A stretch of 41,274 bases of DNA from positions 1 to 41,274 of the forward strand of contig MGPH01000034.1 in assembly GCA_001797365.1 (NCBI GenBank), read 5' to 3'. The translations under genes were made by a program, and so were the position numbers. Position 1 is the first letter of the stretch. Each line of letters begins with the position of its first letter. The notes under the pieces are model-generated. The model did not search any database and was not told the DNA's origin. It saw nothing but the letters and a program-made list of their open reading frames with translations. This stretch comes from Deltaproteobacteria bacterium GWA2_45_12. GTDB lineage: Bacteria > UBA10199. Of this stretch, positions 1 to 7,969 are shown one piece after another.

Positions 1-226
1 TCAACAGCAACAGATGAAAGAGATAAAAAAGGCTGCTTGATATGAAAAAAATGCAGAGCTGTCAGATAATTTCAACTAAAAATTTGACATCGCCCAAACC
101 AAGACTCGTGTCCTAGGCTAACCAACGCAGAATAAATTCAATTTGCCAAAGAGAATAAAAAAAGCAATATAGGGACCTTCCTTACTTATTTAAAAAAGGA
201 TTTTAGTCTAGGAAGGTTCTCAACTA
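1..226. other. Left edge: possible gene tail, then non-coding
   Basis: A reading frame open from the window edge ends in TGA at positions 38-40 (last residues QQQQMKEIKKAA). It could be the 3' end of a plus-strand gene, but twelve residues cannot establish that. From 41 to 226 no convincing gene is visible. The stretch is A+T-rich and presumably carries the leader of the aminotransferase gene, whose ribosome-binding site (GGAAGG) lies about ten bases before its ATG. Confidence 0.3.
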
Positions 227-1339
227 ATGGTCAGGGCAAAAAAATCGGTTGAAAAACTCGTTCCCTACATTAGCGGGAAAAACACGAGCTATCTCTTTGA
301 GCACTCCACCAAGGTGATGAAGCTTGATTCCAACGAATTAAGTATAACGCCCTCTCCCCGAGTCAGTGCCGTCCTTGTCGAGTTTGTTCAAAAATATCCC
401 TTAAATTGGTATCCCGATATTTCATGCACAACTTTGCATGAGAAACTGGCTGAATACGTCAAATATCCAACTTCATTTATTCAAACATTTAACGGATCAG
501 ACCATGGGTTGGAAACCATTTGCAAAGCTTACCTAGAACCCGGTGACGAAGTAGTGATTGCCATGCCCACTTACGATCATTTTCGAGTGTATGCCCAAGC
601 CTGCGATGCAACTATCAAGCCTGTTTTTGGGGATACTTTAACGCTGCCCTCTATAGATAAACTTATCGAAGCAATCACAGAAAAAGCAAAAATTATTTAT
701 ATTGTAAATCCCTTGACCCAAAGTCTTTATTCCAAGGAAAACATCGAAACCCTTTTGAAAACGGCGTCCAAAAGCCTGGTCATTGTCGATGAAGCTTATT
801 TTGAATTTTGCAATGCAACTGTTGCTTGCCTCATAAAAAATCATCCCCATTTGATTATTTCACGATCTTTTTCCAAGGCTTTTGGGTTGGCGGGACTTCG
901 TTGTGGCTATCTTCTGGCCCAACCAGAAACCATGGCCCCCATCAACAAGGTTCGTCTGGGCAAAATCAATTCGCTCACTCAAGTAGCCGCTTGCGCAGCC
1001 TTAGATGATGTCGAATACACCGAGCGTTCCGTCTTTGAAATAAAAACAGCGCGTGAATGGATTACCCCCAAGCTGAAAAATTTGGGACTTTTTGTGGTAG
1101 ACACCATGGCCAACTATCTTTTTGTTGAAGTAGCCAAGCCTTTGGAGGTTGCCCGTTTTCTTGAAAAACACGATGTCTTTATAAGAAGCGGACTTACCAA
1201 CATGGATGGATTTTTGCGCATCACCATCGGGCATCAGCTTTTGATGGAACGTTTTTGGCAAGAATTCAAAAAAATCCCGGCTGAGCTTTTATATTCCCAA
1301 ACACAAGTTCAAGCCCAAGGTCGTACCGGGTCAGTTTGA
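227..1339 (+). CDS. HisC-like class I/II PLP aminotransferase
   Basis: A fold-type I pyridoxal-phosphate aminotransferase of the histidinol-phosphate aminotransferase group, 370 aa, close to the usual length. The Schiff-base lysine is K217 in SRSFSKAFG. Other PLP contacts visible are N161, D188 and Y191 (VDEAYFEF) and the GSD motif at about 90-92. The YPD segment near 62 and the R-x-T-I-G motif near the C-terminus are HisC-like. The usual NPNNPTG loop reads NPLTQSLYS, so the substrate may not be histidinol phosphate. The neighbours are an asparagine synthetase, a glycosyltransferase and a sugar epimerase, which suggests amination of a small-molecule or sugar precursor for surface glycans rather than histidine synthesis. 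Start ATG follows GGAAGG. The 3' end overlaps the convergent asparagine synthetase gene by 9 bp. Confidence 0.82.
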   Translation: MVRAKKSVEKLVPYISGKNTSYLFEHSTKVMKLDSNELSITPSPRVSAVLVEFVQKYPLNWYPDISCTTLHEKLAEYVKYPTSFIQTFNGSDHGLETICKAYLEPGDEVVIAMPTYDHFRVYAQACDATIKPVFGDTLTLPSIDKLIEAITEKAKIIYIVNPLTQSLYSKENIETLLKTASKSLVIVDEAYFEFCNATVACLIKNHPHLIISRSFSKAFGLAGLRCGYLLAQPETMAPINKVRLGKINSLTQVAACAALDDVEYTERSVFEIKTAREWITPKLKNLGLFVVDTMANYLFVEVAKPLEVARFLEKHDVFIRSGLTNMDGFLRITIGHQLLMERFWQEFKKIPAELLYSQTQVQAQGRTGSV

Positions 1340-3241
1340 GAACTCCAAATACCTCTCCCTCCACCATTGGAACATAAGCAGGGAAAAAAGCTGTTTGCGG
1401 TTATTTTTCTTGCCATCCAGATGGTCTTTGACCAAACGGGTAATAAATTCAGGATTAAACAACCCGTTTTTGCGAATTTTTTGGGGATCTAACACCCGCA
1501 ACATTTCTTGTTTCAACTCCGTTTTAAGCCAAAGGGAAATGGGAATCCCAAAACCTTTTTTAGGGCGATAGAGAATTTCGGAGGGGAGGATTTTTTCCAG
1601 GGCCTTTTTCAAAATATATTTTGTTTTTGTCCCTTTAAGTTTCAGGTTGTAAGGAATACGTGAAGCATATTCCACAACATTGACGTCCAAAAAGGGGGCA
1701 CGAACTTCAAGGGAATGCGCCATCGAGGCGCGATCGGCTTTGACAAGGATGTCATCACACAAATAAAATTTTTGGTAGAAGTAGAGCATGCGTTCCCCGG
1801 GATGAACCGAAGGACAATGGCGCATGGTTTCGACAACCAGATCCAATGGATTCGTAGGGGCGGGGTTCCCCCGCCCAGGGCACGGCAACCCCGCCCCTAC
1901 GAACAATCTCTCCTGCTCCCCTTGATGAAACGCCCCCAACCAAACCTGATTGCGGATCACGGGCGGGAACGAGGCTCCGTAGAGAAACTGCTTCAATTTA
2001 AATTCAAAACTCATGTCCTTATCCGAAACAGGCAGGGCATTTCCGGCCCCAACAATTATTTTTTGAAGTGCCGATGGCAGCTTCCAAAACCACTGGGCAA
2101 CATGCCCTGCAAAAAAAGTGGGGTAACCCGCAAAAAGCTCATCACCCCCATCCCCTCCCAAGGCCACCGTGACATGGTTACGAGTAAAAGCGGAGAGCAG
2201 ATAAGTAGGGATGATTGAGTAATCGGCAAAAGGTTCATCTAACACGGAAAGTACATTAGGAAGAATCTCAATCATCTTATGCGGTGTTAAAATTTGTTCA
2301 TGGTGATCGGTGCCAAATTTTTTGGCCACAAGACGCGCATAAGAAGTTTCGTCAAAAGACTTTTCCTCAAAACCAATGGAGAAAGTTTTGATATCTTTTC
2401 CCGGATGATGGCGGGCCATCAATCCCACAACAGCAGACGAATCGATTCCTCCCGAAAGAAAAACCCCAAGGGGCACATCACTGACTAACCTTGCCTCCAC
2501 CGCGCTATCAAGAAGGTCTAAAAGTTTGGGGGCAATGGAATTTTCATCTTCACAGACAGGGTTTCCAAGAGGAATATTCCAGTAGGGAGCAATCGTAATT
2601 CCATGCCCATCCCATTCCAAAAAATGGGCCTGGGGAAGTTTTTTTACCCCCTTAAAAATGGAAAAAGGCGCCGGGACATACTCATATTGAAAATAATGCT
2701 GAAGAGCCCCGTCATCCAACTGATTTGCAAAATCGGGATGGGGCCGAAAAGCCTTCGGCTCGGAGGCAAAGGCAAAATGAGCAGGCGTATCCCAATAATA
2801 AAATGGCTTCTTCCCCATGCGATCGCGCGCCGCAAAAAGTTTTTTATCGCGTTCGTCCCAAATGCAAAAGGCAAACATGCCATTGAGTTTGGATAAACAG
2901 GATTTCCCCTCGGCAATGTAAAGTTGAAGTAGCACTTCGGTATCAGAACGCGTGGAAAAGAGGACCCCTTTTTTTTCTAACCCGGCTTTAAGCTCGATAA
3001 AATTATAAATTTCTCCGTTAAAGGTAATGGTAAAACGGCCATCGGGTGAGGTCATGGGTTGGTGCCCACCAGAGGACAAATCGATAATGGCCAGACGCCG
3101 CTGCGCCAACCCCACTGGGCCTTTGACAAAATACCCTTCATCATCCGGCCCACGGTGGGCAAGGGTGCGATTCATTTTTTGCAAAATTTCAAGGGAAACA
3201 GGCTTGTTGTTTTTGTGGAGAATTCCGGAAATACCGCACAT
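1331..3241 (-). CDS. asnB: Asparagine synthetase (glutamine-hydrolysing)
   Basis: Two-domain amidotransferase that makes asparagine from aspartate, ATP and glutamine. Copies in glycan clusters often amidate sugar carboxylates instead. The start is set at MCGISG because Cys2 must become the N-terminal nucleophile, which gives 636 aa; an upstream in-frame start would bury it. The N-terminal glutaminase domain spans roughly residues 2-210 (RRLAIIDLS, NGEIYN, SDTEV). The synthetase domain follows with the PP-loop SGGIDSS and GGDGGDELFAGY. The C-terminal region has the expected KAD-x-x-SMA and EVRAPFLD motifs. A 53-bp perfect-armed palindrome is translated in frame inside the synthetase domain as a Gly/Pro-rich insert. 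Downstream it overlaps the convergent aminotransferase gene by 9 bp. Confidence 0.93.
   Translation of the reverse strand: MCGISGILHKNNKPVSLEILQKMNRTLAHRGPDDEGYFVKGPVGLAQRRLAIIDLSSGGHQPMTSPDGRFTITFNGEIYNFIELKAGLEKKGVLFSTRSDTEVLLQLYIAEGKSCLSKLNGMFAFCIWDERDKKLFAARDRMGKKPFYYWDTPAHFAFASEPKAFRPHPDFANQLDDGALQHYFQYEYVPAPFSIFKGVKKLPQAHFLEWDGHGITIAPYWNIPLGNPVCEDENSIAPKLLDLLDSAVEARLVSDVPLGVFLSGGIDSSAVVGLMARHHPGKDIKTFSIGFEEKSFDETSYARLVAKKFGTDHHEQILTPHKMIEILPNVLSVLDEPFADYSIIPTYLLSAFTRNHVTVALGGDGGDELFAGYPTFFAGHVAQWFWKLPSALQKIIVGAGNALPVSDKDMSFEFKLKQFLYGASFPPVIRNQVWLGAFHQGEQERLFVGAGLPCPGRGNPAPTNPLDLVVETMRHCPSVHPGERMLYFYQKFYLCDDILVKADRASMAHSLEVRAPFLDVNVVEYASRIPYNLKLKGTKTKYILKKALEKILPSEILYRPKKGFGIPISLWLKTELKQEMLRVLDPQKIRKNGLFNPEFITRLVKDHLDGKKNNRKQLFSLLMFQWWRERYLEFSN
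1851..1903. repeat. Palindromic repeat in frame within asnB
   Basis: Two perfect 17-bp arms (1851-1867 and 1887-1903, TTCGTAGGGGCGGGGTT and its complement) flank a 19-bp loop. The unit resembles the GTAGGGGC/GTAAGGGC palindromes found between genes elsewhere in the window (7937, 10204, 16101). Here it is read through by asnB and encodes a Gly/Pro-rich segment, FVGAGLPCPGRG followed by NPAPTN. Confidence 0.85.
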
Positions 3242-3366
3242 AAGAAAAATTCGAAATTCAAATGTCGAAATTCGAAACAATATTTAAATGCCAAATTCAA
3301 GTGCTTAAATTTTGAATTTTTTATGTTCGAATTTGTTTCGTATTTCGTGCTTCGAATTTCGATTTT
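3242..3366. repeat. A+T-rich spacer with AAATTCGAA-type repeats
   Basis: The spacer between asnB and the glycosyltransferase gene is made of repeated variants of TTCGAAATTCGAA and AAATTCAA on both strands. No gene is visible. The run extends to the asnB start and leaves no clear ribosome-binding site, so asnB is probably translated from a poor signal. This looks like an intergenic repeat rather than a regulatory site; its exact borders are uncertain. Confidence 0.45.
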
Positions 3367-4326
3367 CTAAAAGTTAACCTTCTCCTGAATCAGATACACC
3401 GTCTTTCCCTGGGATTCGTGATAAGTACGCATAAGAAGTTCAGCGATAAGCCCCATCATGATAAGCATCATCCCCAGTACCGATAAAAAAACGGCCAAAA
3501 GCAAAACAGGATTTCTGTGGGCATAAACATCGTGATAAAATTTTTGATACAAGACAAAACCGGCTGCCAACACGGCCAAACCATTCAAACTAAATCCAAG
3601 CCCGCCAAAAAGATAAAGGGGTTTTGTGAAAAAAGAGCCCAAAAATTTCACCGTAAACAAATCGAGCAACACTTTCACAATGCGTGACATACCATATTTG
3701 GAAACTCCCTTGGTACGTGCCAAATGATTCACCGGGATTTCCGTGATTTTGGCCCCCGCATAACAACAATAGGCAGGAATAAACCGGTGCATTTCCCCAT
3801 AAAGGGTGAAGGCATCCACAAACCGGGCATCATAGGCTTTAAGTGTGCATCCATAATCCTTTAGTGCCACTCCCGTGGCCTTTGAAATAAGCCAATTAGC
3901 CATTTTGGAAGGAAGCTTTCTAGAAAAAAACTTGTCCTGACGATTTTTACGCCATCCTGAAACGACCCCGTAACCTTCCTTCATTTTTTCCAAAAGCTTG
4001 CCAATATCCCTTGGGTCATTTTGGTTGTCAGCATCCAAAGTAATATAAACACGGCCGGAAGCTTCTTTAAACCCGGCCTGCATCGCCGCCGTTTGTCCAA
4101 AATTACGGGTAAAGCGGATCACTTTGACATGGGAATCCTTTTTGGCCAGATTTTGGGTGATCTCAAAACTTTTGTCGGTAGAGCCATCATCAATAAGCAA
4201 AATCTCGTAAGAAAGCCCCAGAGGAGGAAGAACACTTCCAAGATTCTGATAAAGTTCCCCCAGGTTTTCCTCTTCATTTAAAAAGGGGACAATAATAGAG
4301 AGATCAAGTGTTTTTGTTTTCGGCAT
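3367..4326 (-). CDS. GT2 glycosyltransferase, polyprenyl-phosphate type
   Basis: A family 2 glycosyltransferase of the DPM1/ArnC/GtrB kind, which moves a sugar from a nucleotide donor to a polyprenyl phosphate on the cytoplasmic face of the membrane. The GT-A fold is shown by LSIIVPFLNEEENL near the N-terminus, the DDGSTD motif, and DADNQND carrying the metal-binding acidic residues. Two hydrophobic segments close to the C-terminus (around LFGGLGFSLNGLAVLAAGFV and LLAVFLSVLGMMLIMMGLIA) are the expected membrane hairpin. The start is uncertain: ATG at 4326 places the conserved LSIIVP nine residues in, and an alternative ATG lies at 4350. Neither has a good ribosome-binding site. It fits a surface-polysaccharide or lipid-modification pathway with its neighbours. 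Confidence 0.88.
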   Translation of the reverse strand: MPKTKTLDLSIIVPFLNEEENLGELYQNLGSVLPPLGLSYEILLIDDGSTDKSFEITQNLAKKDSHVKVIRFTRNFGQTAAMQAGFKEASGRVYITLDADNQNDPRDIGKLLEKMKEGYGVVSGWRKNRQDKFFSRKLPSKMANWLISKATGVALKDYGCTLKAYDARFVDAFTLYGEMHRFIPAYCCYAGAKITEIPVNHLARTKGVSKYGMSRIVKVLLDLFTVKFLGSFFTKPLYLFGGLGFSLNGLAVLAAGFVLYQKFYHDVYAHRNPVLLLAVFLSVLGMMLIMMGLIAELLMRTYHESQGKTVYLIQEKVNF

Positions 4327-4397
4327 ATTTAAGTGGGTTATCAAATCCATTGCACCCAGACAATGGATTTTATATGTAGGGATTTATATGTATGCAC

Positions 4398-4490
4398 AAT
4401 TCCCCTCCCTTGAGGGGAGGGGATTAAGGGGAGGGTGGCCCCGATCATCACCCTCTCCCTAACCCTCTCCCCTCAAGGGAGAGGGGATAA
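4398..4490. repeat. Two head-to-head copies of a C/G-rich palindromic repeat
   Basis: Copy one (about 4398-4437) contains TCCCCTCCCTTGAGGGGAGG. Copy two (about 4449-4488) contains CCCTCTCCCCTCAAGGGAG and is the same sequence in the opposite orientation. Each copy can form its own hairpin, and the two can pair with each other. The unit fills the divergent gap between the glycosyltransferase and epimerase genes and ends in GAGAGGGG just before the epimerase ATG. Confidence 0.75.
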
Positions 4491-4494
4491 TAAT

Positions 4495-5472
4495 ATGAAA
4501 ATACTCCTCACCGGCGCTGCAGGTTTTATCGGGTCCCATTTGGCCGAAGCCCTTCTTGGCAAGGGACACAGCATTATCGGCATCGATAATTTAAACAATT
4601 TCTATGACCCCGCTCTTAAAAGAAAAAACTTGAGTGAAATTGAAGCCACAGCAAAAAAACTTAAAGGAAAATTTGAATGCCACCAAGGAGATATTTGTAA
4701 CGAAGATTTCATAGTCCCCCTCATCAAAAAAGAAAAACCGGATGGCATCATTCATCTGGCCGCCATGGCCGGGGTAAGACCTTCCATCGAAGACCCCATT
4801 CTCTATGAAACCGTCAACGGCTTGGGAACGACTGTTTTGTTGGAAGCCTCCCGCCAGGCAGGAATTCATCACTTTATTTTTGGGTCTTCCTCTTCGGTCT
4901 ATGGTCTTAATACAAAGGTTCCGTTTGCCGAATCGGATCCGGTCAATCTCCCCTATTCCCCTTATGCCCAAACAAAACGAGCCAATGAATTACAATGCCA
5001 TGTCTATCATAAACTTTATAAAATGAATTTTGCCTGTTTGCGTTTTTTCACCGTCTATGGCCCCCGCCAGCGTCCCGATTTGGCCATACGAAAATTTACA
5101 GAGCTTATGTACGAAGGGAAGTCCATTCCCATTTTGGGGGACGGAAGTTTTCGTCGTGATTTTACTTATGTGGATGACATTATTGAAGGAGTCATGAAAA
5201 GCCTTGATTGGATCACTCAAAACTCATCCCAACCCAAATACGAAATTTTCAACTTAGGGGAATCTGCCACCACCAGCGTTCTCGATTTGATTCATTTGTT
5301 GGAAAAAGCCTCTGGCAAGAAAGCCAAACTCGATTTCAAACCCGTACAACCCGGTGATGTGCCCATTACTTATGCCGACATAAGCAAGGCACGCCAGATT
5401 TTGGGATATAACCCCCAAATCCCACTGGAAGCGGGAATCCCCAGGTTTATTCAATGGTTTAAGGGGATATAG
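4495..5472 (+). CDS. NAD-dependent epimerase, UDP-glucuronate 4-epimerase-like
   Basis: An extended short-chain dehydrogenase that interconverts nucleotide sugars, 325 aa. The N-terminus MKILLTGAAGFIGSHLAEAL holds the NAD-binding GxxGxxG. GSSSSVYG supplies the catalytic Ser/Thr, and Y-A-Q-T-K in SPYAQTKRANE is the YxxxK catalytic pair. VYGPRQRPDLAI and DFTYVDDI are typical of the UDP-glucuronate 4-epimerase branch, although UDP-glucose 4-epimerase activity cannot be excluded. The ATG at 4495 is chosen because the longer frame upstream merely translates the palindromic repeat; GAGAGGGG at the repeat's edge may act as the ribosome-binding site. It probably supplies a sugar donor to the neighbouring glycosyltransferase pathway. 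Confidence 0.88.
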   Translation: MKILLTGAAGFIGSHLAEALLGKGHSIIGIDNLNNFYDPALKRKNLSEIEATAKKLKGKFECHQGDICNEDFIVPLIKKEKPDGIIHLAAMAGVRPSIEDPILYETVNGLGTTVLLEASRQAGIHHFIFGSSSSVYGLNTKVPFAESDPVNLPYSPYAQTKRANELQCHVYHKLYKMNFACLRFFTVYGPRQRPDLAIRKFTELMYEGKSIPILGDGSFRRDFTYVDDIIEGVMKSLDWITQNSSQPKYEIFNLGESATTSVLDLIHLLEKASGKKAKLDFKPVQPGDVPITYADISKARQILGYNPQIPLEAGIPRFIQWFKGI

Positions 5473-5513
5473 CTCTTGACAATTCCCCTCCTCCTGTTAA
5501 AACGCCCAAACTT

Positions 5514-6080
5514 ATGTCAATTCAAGCCAGTCAACTTCGTCCGGGCATGGTCATCGACAAGGATGGTTTCTTGTGGCAATGCCTTGAGTCCGTTCATAAA
5601 ACCCCCGGAAATTTGCGTGCCTTCATCCAGGCTAAAATGCGCAATTTGAAAAATGGAACCCAAAAAGAATTCCGCTTTTCTTCAACAGAAACTTTAGAAA
5701 AAGTTGACCTCCGCGAAAAATCCATGCAGTTCCTCTATAATGACGACGGCGGCTACCATTTCATGGACATGGAAAATTACGAGCAAATCCAAATCAACAA
5801 AGAATTTTTGGGCAACAATGTCTTTTATTTAATACCCGAAGGCTTGGTGAATGTGACATTCCATGACTCAACACCCGTAGGTCTGGTGTTCCCGCAAACT
5901 TTAAGCTTTAAAGTCATTGAAGCCGAACCCAACATGAAATCCGCAACAGCCACCTCAAGCTACAAAAATGCCAAAATTGAGACAGGTTTAATCGTTAAAG
6001 TGCCCCAATTCATTGAAGTGGGCGATAAAATCACCATCAAAACCGAATCGGGAGATTATGTCACCCGGGTTAAAGAATAA
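5514..6080 (+). CDS. efp: Translation elongation factor P
   Basis: Ribosome-binding factor that relieves stalling at polyproline stretches, 188 aa, the normal length. The three OB-like domains are recognisable: the KOW-like N-terminus (SQLRPGMVIDKDGFLWQCLE), the middle domain (FLIPEGLVNVTF-like region) and the C-terminal domain ending in GLIVKVPQFIEVGDKITI with the conserved T-x-x-G-D-Y. At the domain I loop tip, where EF-P usually has a modified Lys (PGKGxAF) or Arg, this protein reads P31-G32-N33-L34-R35-A36-F37, so the residue in the modification position is asparagine. No EpmA/EpmB or EarP gene is in the window. No strong ribosome-binding site is seen. Confidence 0.95.
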   Translation: MSIQASQLRPGMVIDKDGFLWQCLESVHKTPGNLRAFIQAKMRNLKNGTQKEFRFSSTETLEKVDLREKSMQFLYNDDGGYHFMDMENYEQIQINKEFLGNNVFYLIPEGLVNVTFHDSTPVGLVFPQTLSFKVIEAEPNMKSATATSSYKNAKIETGLIVKVPQFIEVGDKITIKTESGDYVTRVKE

Positions 6081-6948
6081 GAATGGCAGGATCAAATCCC
6101 CCTTCTTTTCCCCCTTTATTAAAGGGGGACACAGGGGGATTTTTATTTGCCTCATTTTTTATTTTTCTTTGAGCACTCCCCATCTGTTCGCCCAAACAAA
6201 ACCTCTCTCCTTTCTTTTTATCTACCCCGGTGGCGAAGGCTCTGATGCCGATGCCCATCCTTTTATTGAGGCCTTTTTAAACGACCTCTCAAAAAAAACC
6301 GGCATGCATTTTGTTGGGAAATATTTTGAAGAGGCTGACGAGGCCTTGGAAACAATCCGTGAAACCAAACCTCAAATGGGAATTGTAAGTTTGGCATTCT
6401 ACCTTCAAGAACAAAATACGGTCCCCATGGAAATACTGGCCAAAACAGAAACCCTGGGATCAGGAGGCACCAATGAATACACTCTTTTTTCCCATGCGGG
6501 AGCGCTTTCCCCTGGCACTTATGATGTCTGGTGCCCGGAACCTTTGGGTCAAATTTTTTTTGAAAAGATCATCCTTAAAAATATTTCATTACCCGCGGGA
6601 GTTCACCTAAAAATAAAACCCAGCTATGGCATTTTGACAACCTTGAAGCGAATCAGCTCCGGTGAGTTAAAAGCCTTAGCGCTTTTGGATTCCCATGACA
6701 CACAATCGCTTGAAAAAATTTCTCTGCCCTGGGTCAAAAATTTGAAAAAAATTCACACCTCAATTACGCTTCCTTCATCCCCCGTTGTCAGCTTTGGTTT
6801 TATGCAGGAACTCACACGCAAACAGATCATCGCTGGCTTGCTAAACCAGCGCGGATCAAAACCTCTCTCTGATTTGCGGTTGAAAGGATTTCTAACGGCG
6901 GAAAAACAGGAATACACCTCACTTCTTCAGATGTTGGAGGGCAACTAA
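6058..6948 (+). CDS. Periplasmic PhnD-like binding protein
   Basis: Probable exported solute-binding protein of the PhnD / phosphate-phosphonate type. The signal-like segment IFICLIFYFSLSTPHLFA precedes the mature start QTKPLSFLF. Later segments fit the two-lobed fold: an N-terminal strand, MGIVSLAFYLQEQ, and YDVWCPEPLGQIFFEKIIL where the second lobe begins. No transporter permease or ATPase gene is adjacent, so the ligand and partner are unknown. The start is uncertain. The only in-frame ATG (6058) overlaps efp by 23 bp and forces translation through a palindromic repeat at 6094-6142, giving a 27-residue basic leader before the hydrophobic core. A TTG at 6169 would remove the signal peptide. 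The 3' end overlaps the convergent ROK gene by 30 bp. Confidence 0.6.
   Translation: MSPGLKNKNGRIKSPFFSPFIKGGHRGIFICLIFYFSLSTPHLFAQTKPLSFLFIYPGGEGSDADAHPFIEAFLNDLSKKTGMHFVGKYFEEADEALETIRETKPQMGIVSLAFYLQEQNTVPMEILAKTETLGSGGTNEYTLFSHAGALSPGTYDVWCPEPLGQIFFEKIILKNISLPAGVHLKIKPSYGILTTLKRISSGELKALALLDSHDTQSLEKISLPWVKNLKKIHTSITLPSSPVVSFGFMQELTRKQIIAGLLNQRGSKPLSDLRLKGFLTAEKQEYTSLLQMLEGN
6094..6142. repeat. C/G-rich nested palindrome
   Basis: Outer arms AAATCCCCC (6094-6102) and GGGGGATTT (6134-6142) enclose an inner CCCCCTTTATTAAAGGGGG hairpin. This is a typical small intergenic repeat just after efp. It lies in the 5' part of the next reading frame, so it may have displaced or obscured that gene's original start. 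Confidence 0.75.
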
Positions 6949-7890
6949 GCCGGAACCTAAAATGCCTGCCCTATCTCCCAGCTTGGCCAATCTGATTTCA
7001 ACCCCTTCAAAAGTTTTGGCATAAAGGCGGTTTTTCATTTCCTGGCGGCATTCATTTAAGAAAAGGCCGGATGATGCTGAGATGCCCCCTCCCAGAATAA
7101 TTTTTTGGATGCCTGTTGCACTCACAAGGGAGGCAAGTCCAATACCCAAATAATAGCCAAACCTCAAGAACATGTCCCGGGCCAAAAGATTTCCTTTTTC
7201 GGCCTGGCTGGCAAGGCCTGCCACTATTGTGGAGCTTTCTTGGCCCAGCAAAGAGGCGATGGGCTTTAGCTCCAAAGAATCCTCGTCACTTTCAAAAACT
7301 TCTTTCAAATTTCTCACCAACCCAGAGCCCGAAGCAAAAGTTTCCAGGCATCCCCGGCCTCCACAAGGACAGGAAGGCCCCGATGCTTCAACAACGATAT
7401 GCCCGAATTCGCCGGTAAATCCGTGCGTGCCGTGAAAAATCTGTGAATTAATAATGATGGCCCCTCCGATACCCGTCCCCAGGGTAAGCATTAAAAATGT
7501 ATCCCATTCCTGTGCGGCGCCTTTCCAATGCTCTCCCAAGGCAATCCGATTGGCGTCGTTATCGATGAACACGGATTTTTTCAAGTTTTTGAAGATTTCT
7601 TTCTGAAGGGCAAAATCCTTCCACTCAGAAAAATGGGGAGAGGCATGCACCACACCCATAGCCGCATTGACAATGCCGGGGACACCCAGCGAAATCGCCG
7701 CCACTTTTTCCTTGGGAAATGTCCCCATAAGTTCCATCAGCAGATCAACAACGGCTTTTTGTGAGCGAATTTCATCCACAGCCCGTTTTGACATTTGGGT
7801 TATTTCCCCCATACGATCAACCAAACCGGCACGCACATACGTACCTCCCAAATCCACCCCCACAATAAATTGGTCTTTATCTTCAGCCAT
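6919..7890 (-). CDS. ROK-family sugar kinase (glucokinase-like)
   Basis: Cytoplasmic ATP-dependent hexokinase of the ROK family, 323 aa, most likely glucokinase or an N-acyl-sugar kinase. The N-terminal phosphate-binding motif is GVDLGGTYVRAG (D13-T17), followed by the ROK signature GTGIGGAIIINSQIFHG and GEFGH, whose His helps bind zinc. CPCGGRGCLE is the CxCGxxGCxE zinc site. FIDNDANRIALGEH carries the expected catalytic aspartate. There is no N-terminal helix-turn-helix, so it is a kinase and not a ROK repressor. The start at MAEDKDQF (ATG 7890) is preferred over longer in-frame starts that run through the palindromic spacer. It is convergent with the PhnD-like gene and divergent from rsmE. 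Confidence 0.9.
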   Translation of the reverse strand: MAEDKDQFIVGVDLGGTYVRAGLVDRMGEITQMSKRAVDEIRSQKAVVDLLMELMGTFPKEKVAAISLGVPGIVNAAMGVVHASPHFSEWKDFALQKEIFKNLKKSVFIDNDANRIALGEHWKGAAQEWDTFLMLTLGTGIGGAIIINSQIFHGTHGFTGEFGHIVVEASGPSCPCGGRGCLETFASGSGLVRNLKEVFESDEDSLELKPIASLLGQESSTIVAGLASQAEKGNLLARDMFLRFGYYLGIGLASLVSATGIQKIILGGGISASSGLFLNECRQEMKNRLYAKTFEGVEIRLAKLGDRAGILGSGLVALQHLKK

Positions 7891-7936
7891 GGTTTTTGTT
7901 AGGTTAGCCTTAACTTTTCTAAAAGAAAACTTAATT

Positions 7937-7964
7937 GTAAGGGCGGCTTGCAAGCCGCCCTTAC
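7937..7964. repeat. Perfect 28-bp GTAAGGGC palindrome
   Basis: GTAAGGGCGGCTTG followed directly by its exact complement, with no loop, between the divergent ROK kinase and rsmE genes and ending 5 bp before the rsmE ATG. It belongs to the same family as the units at 1851, 10204 and 16101. Confidence 0.85.
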
Positions 7965-7969
7965 CTAAT

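Noticed and set aside
1715-2218. Long plus-strand frame opposite asnB
   Set aside because: It is a shadow of the well-conserved asnB codons and includes the palindrome; it has no family-like features or ribosome-binding site.
6919-7890. ROK-family transcriptional repressor
   Set aside because: There is no N-terminal helix-turn-helix; the protein starts directly at the kinase phosphate-binding strand.
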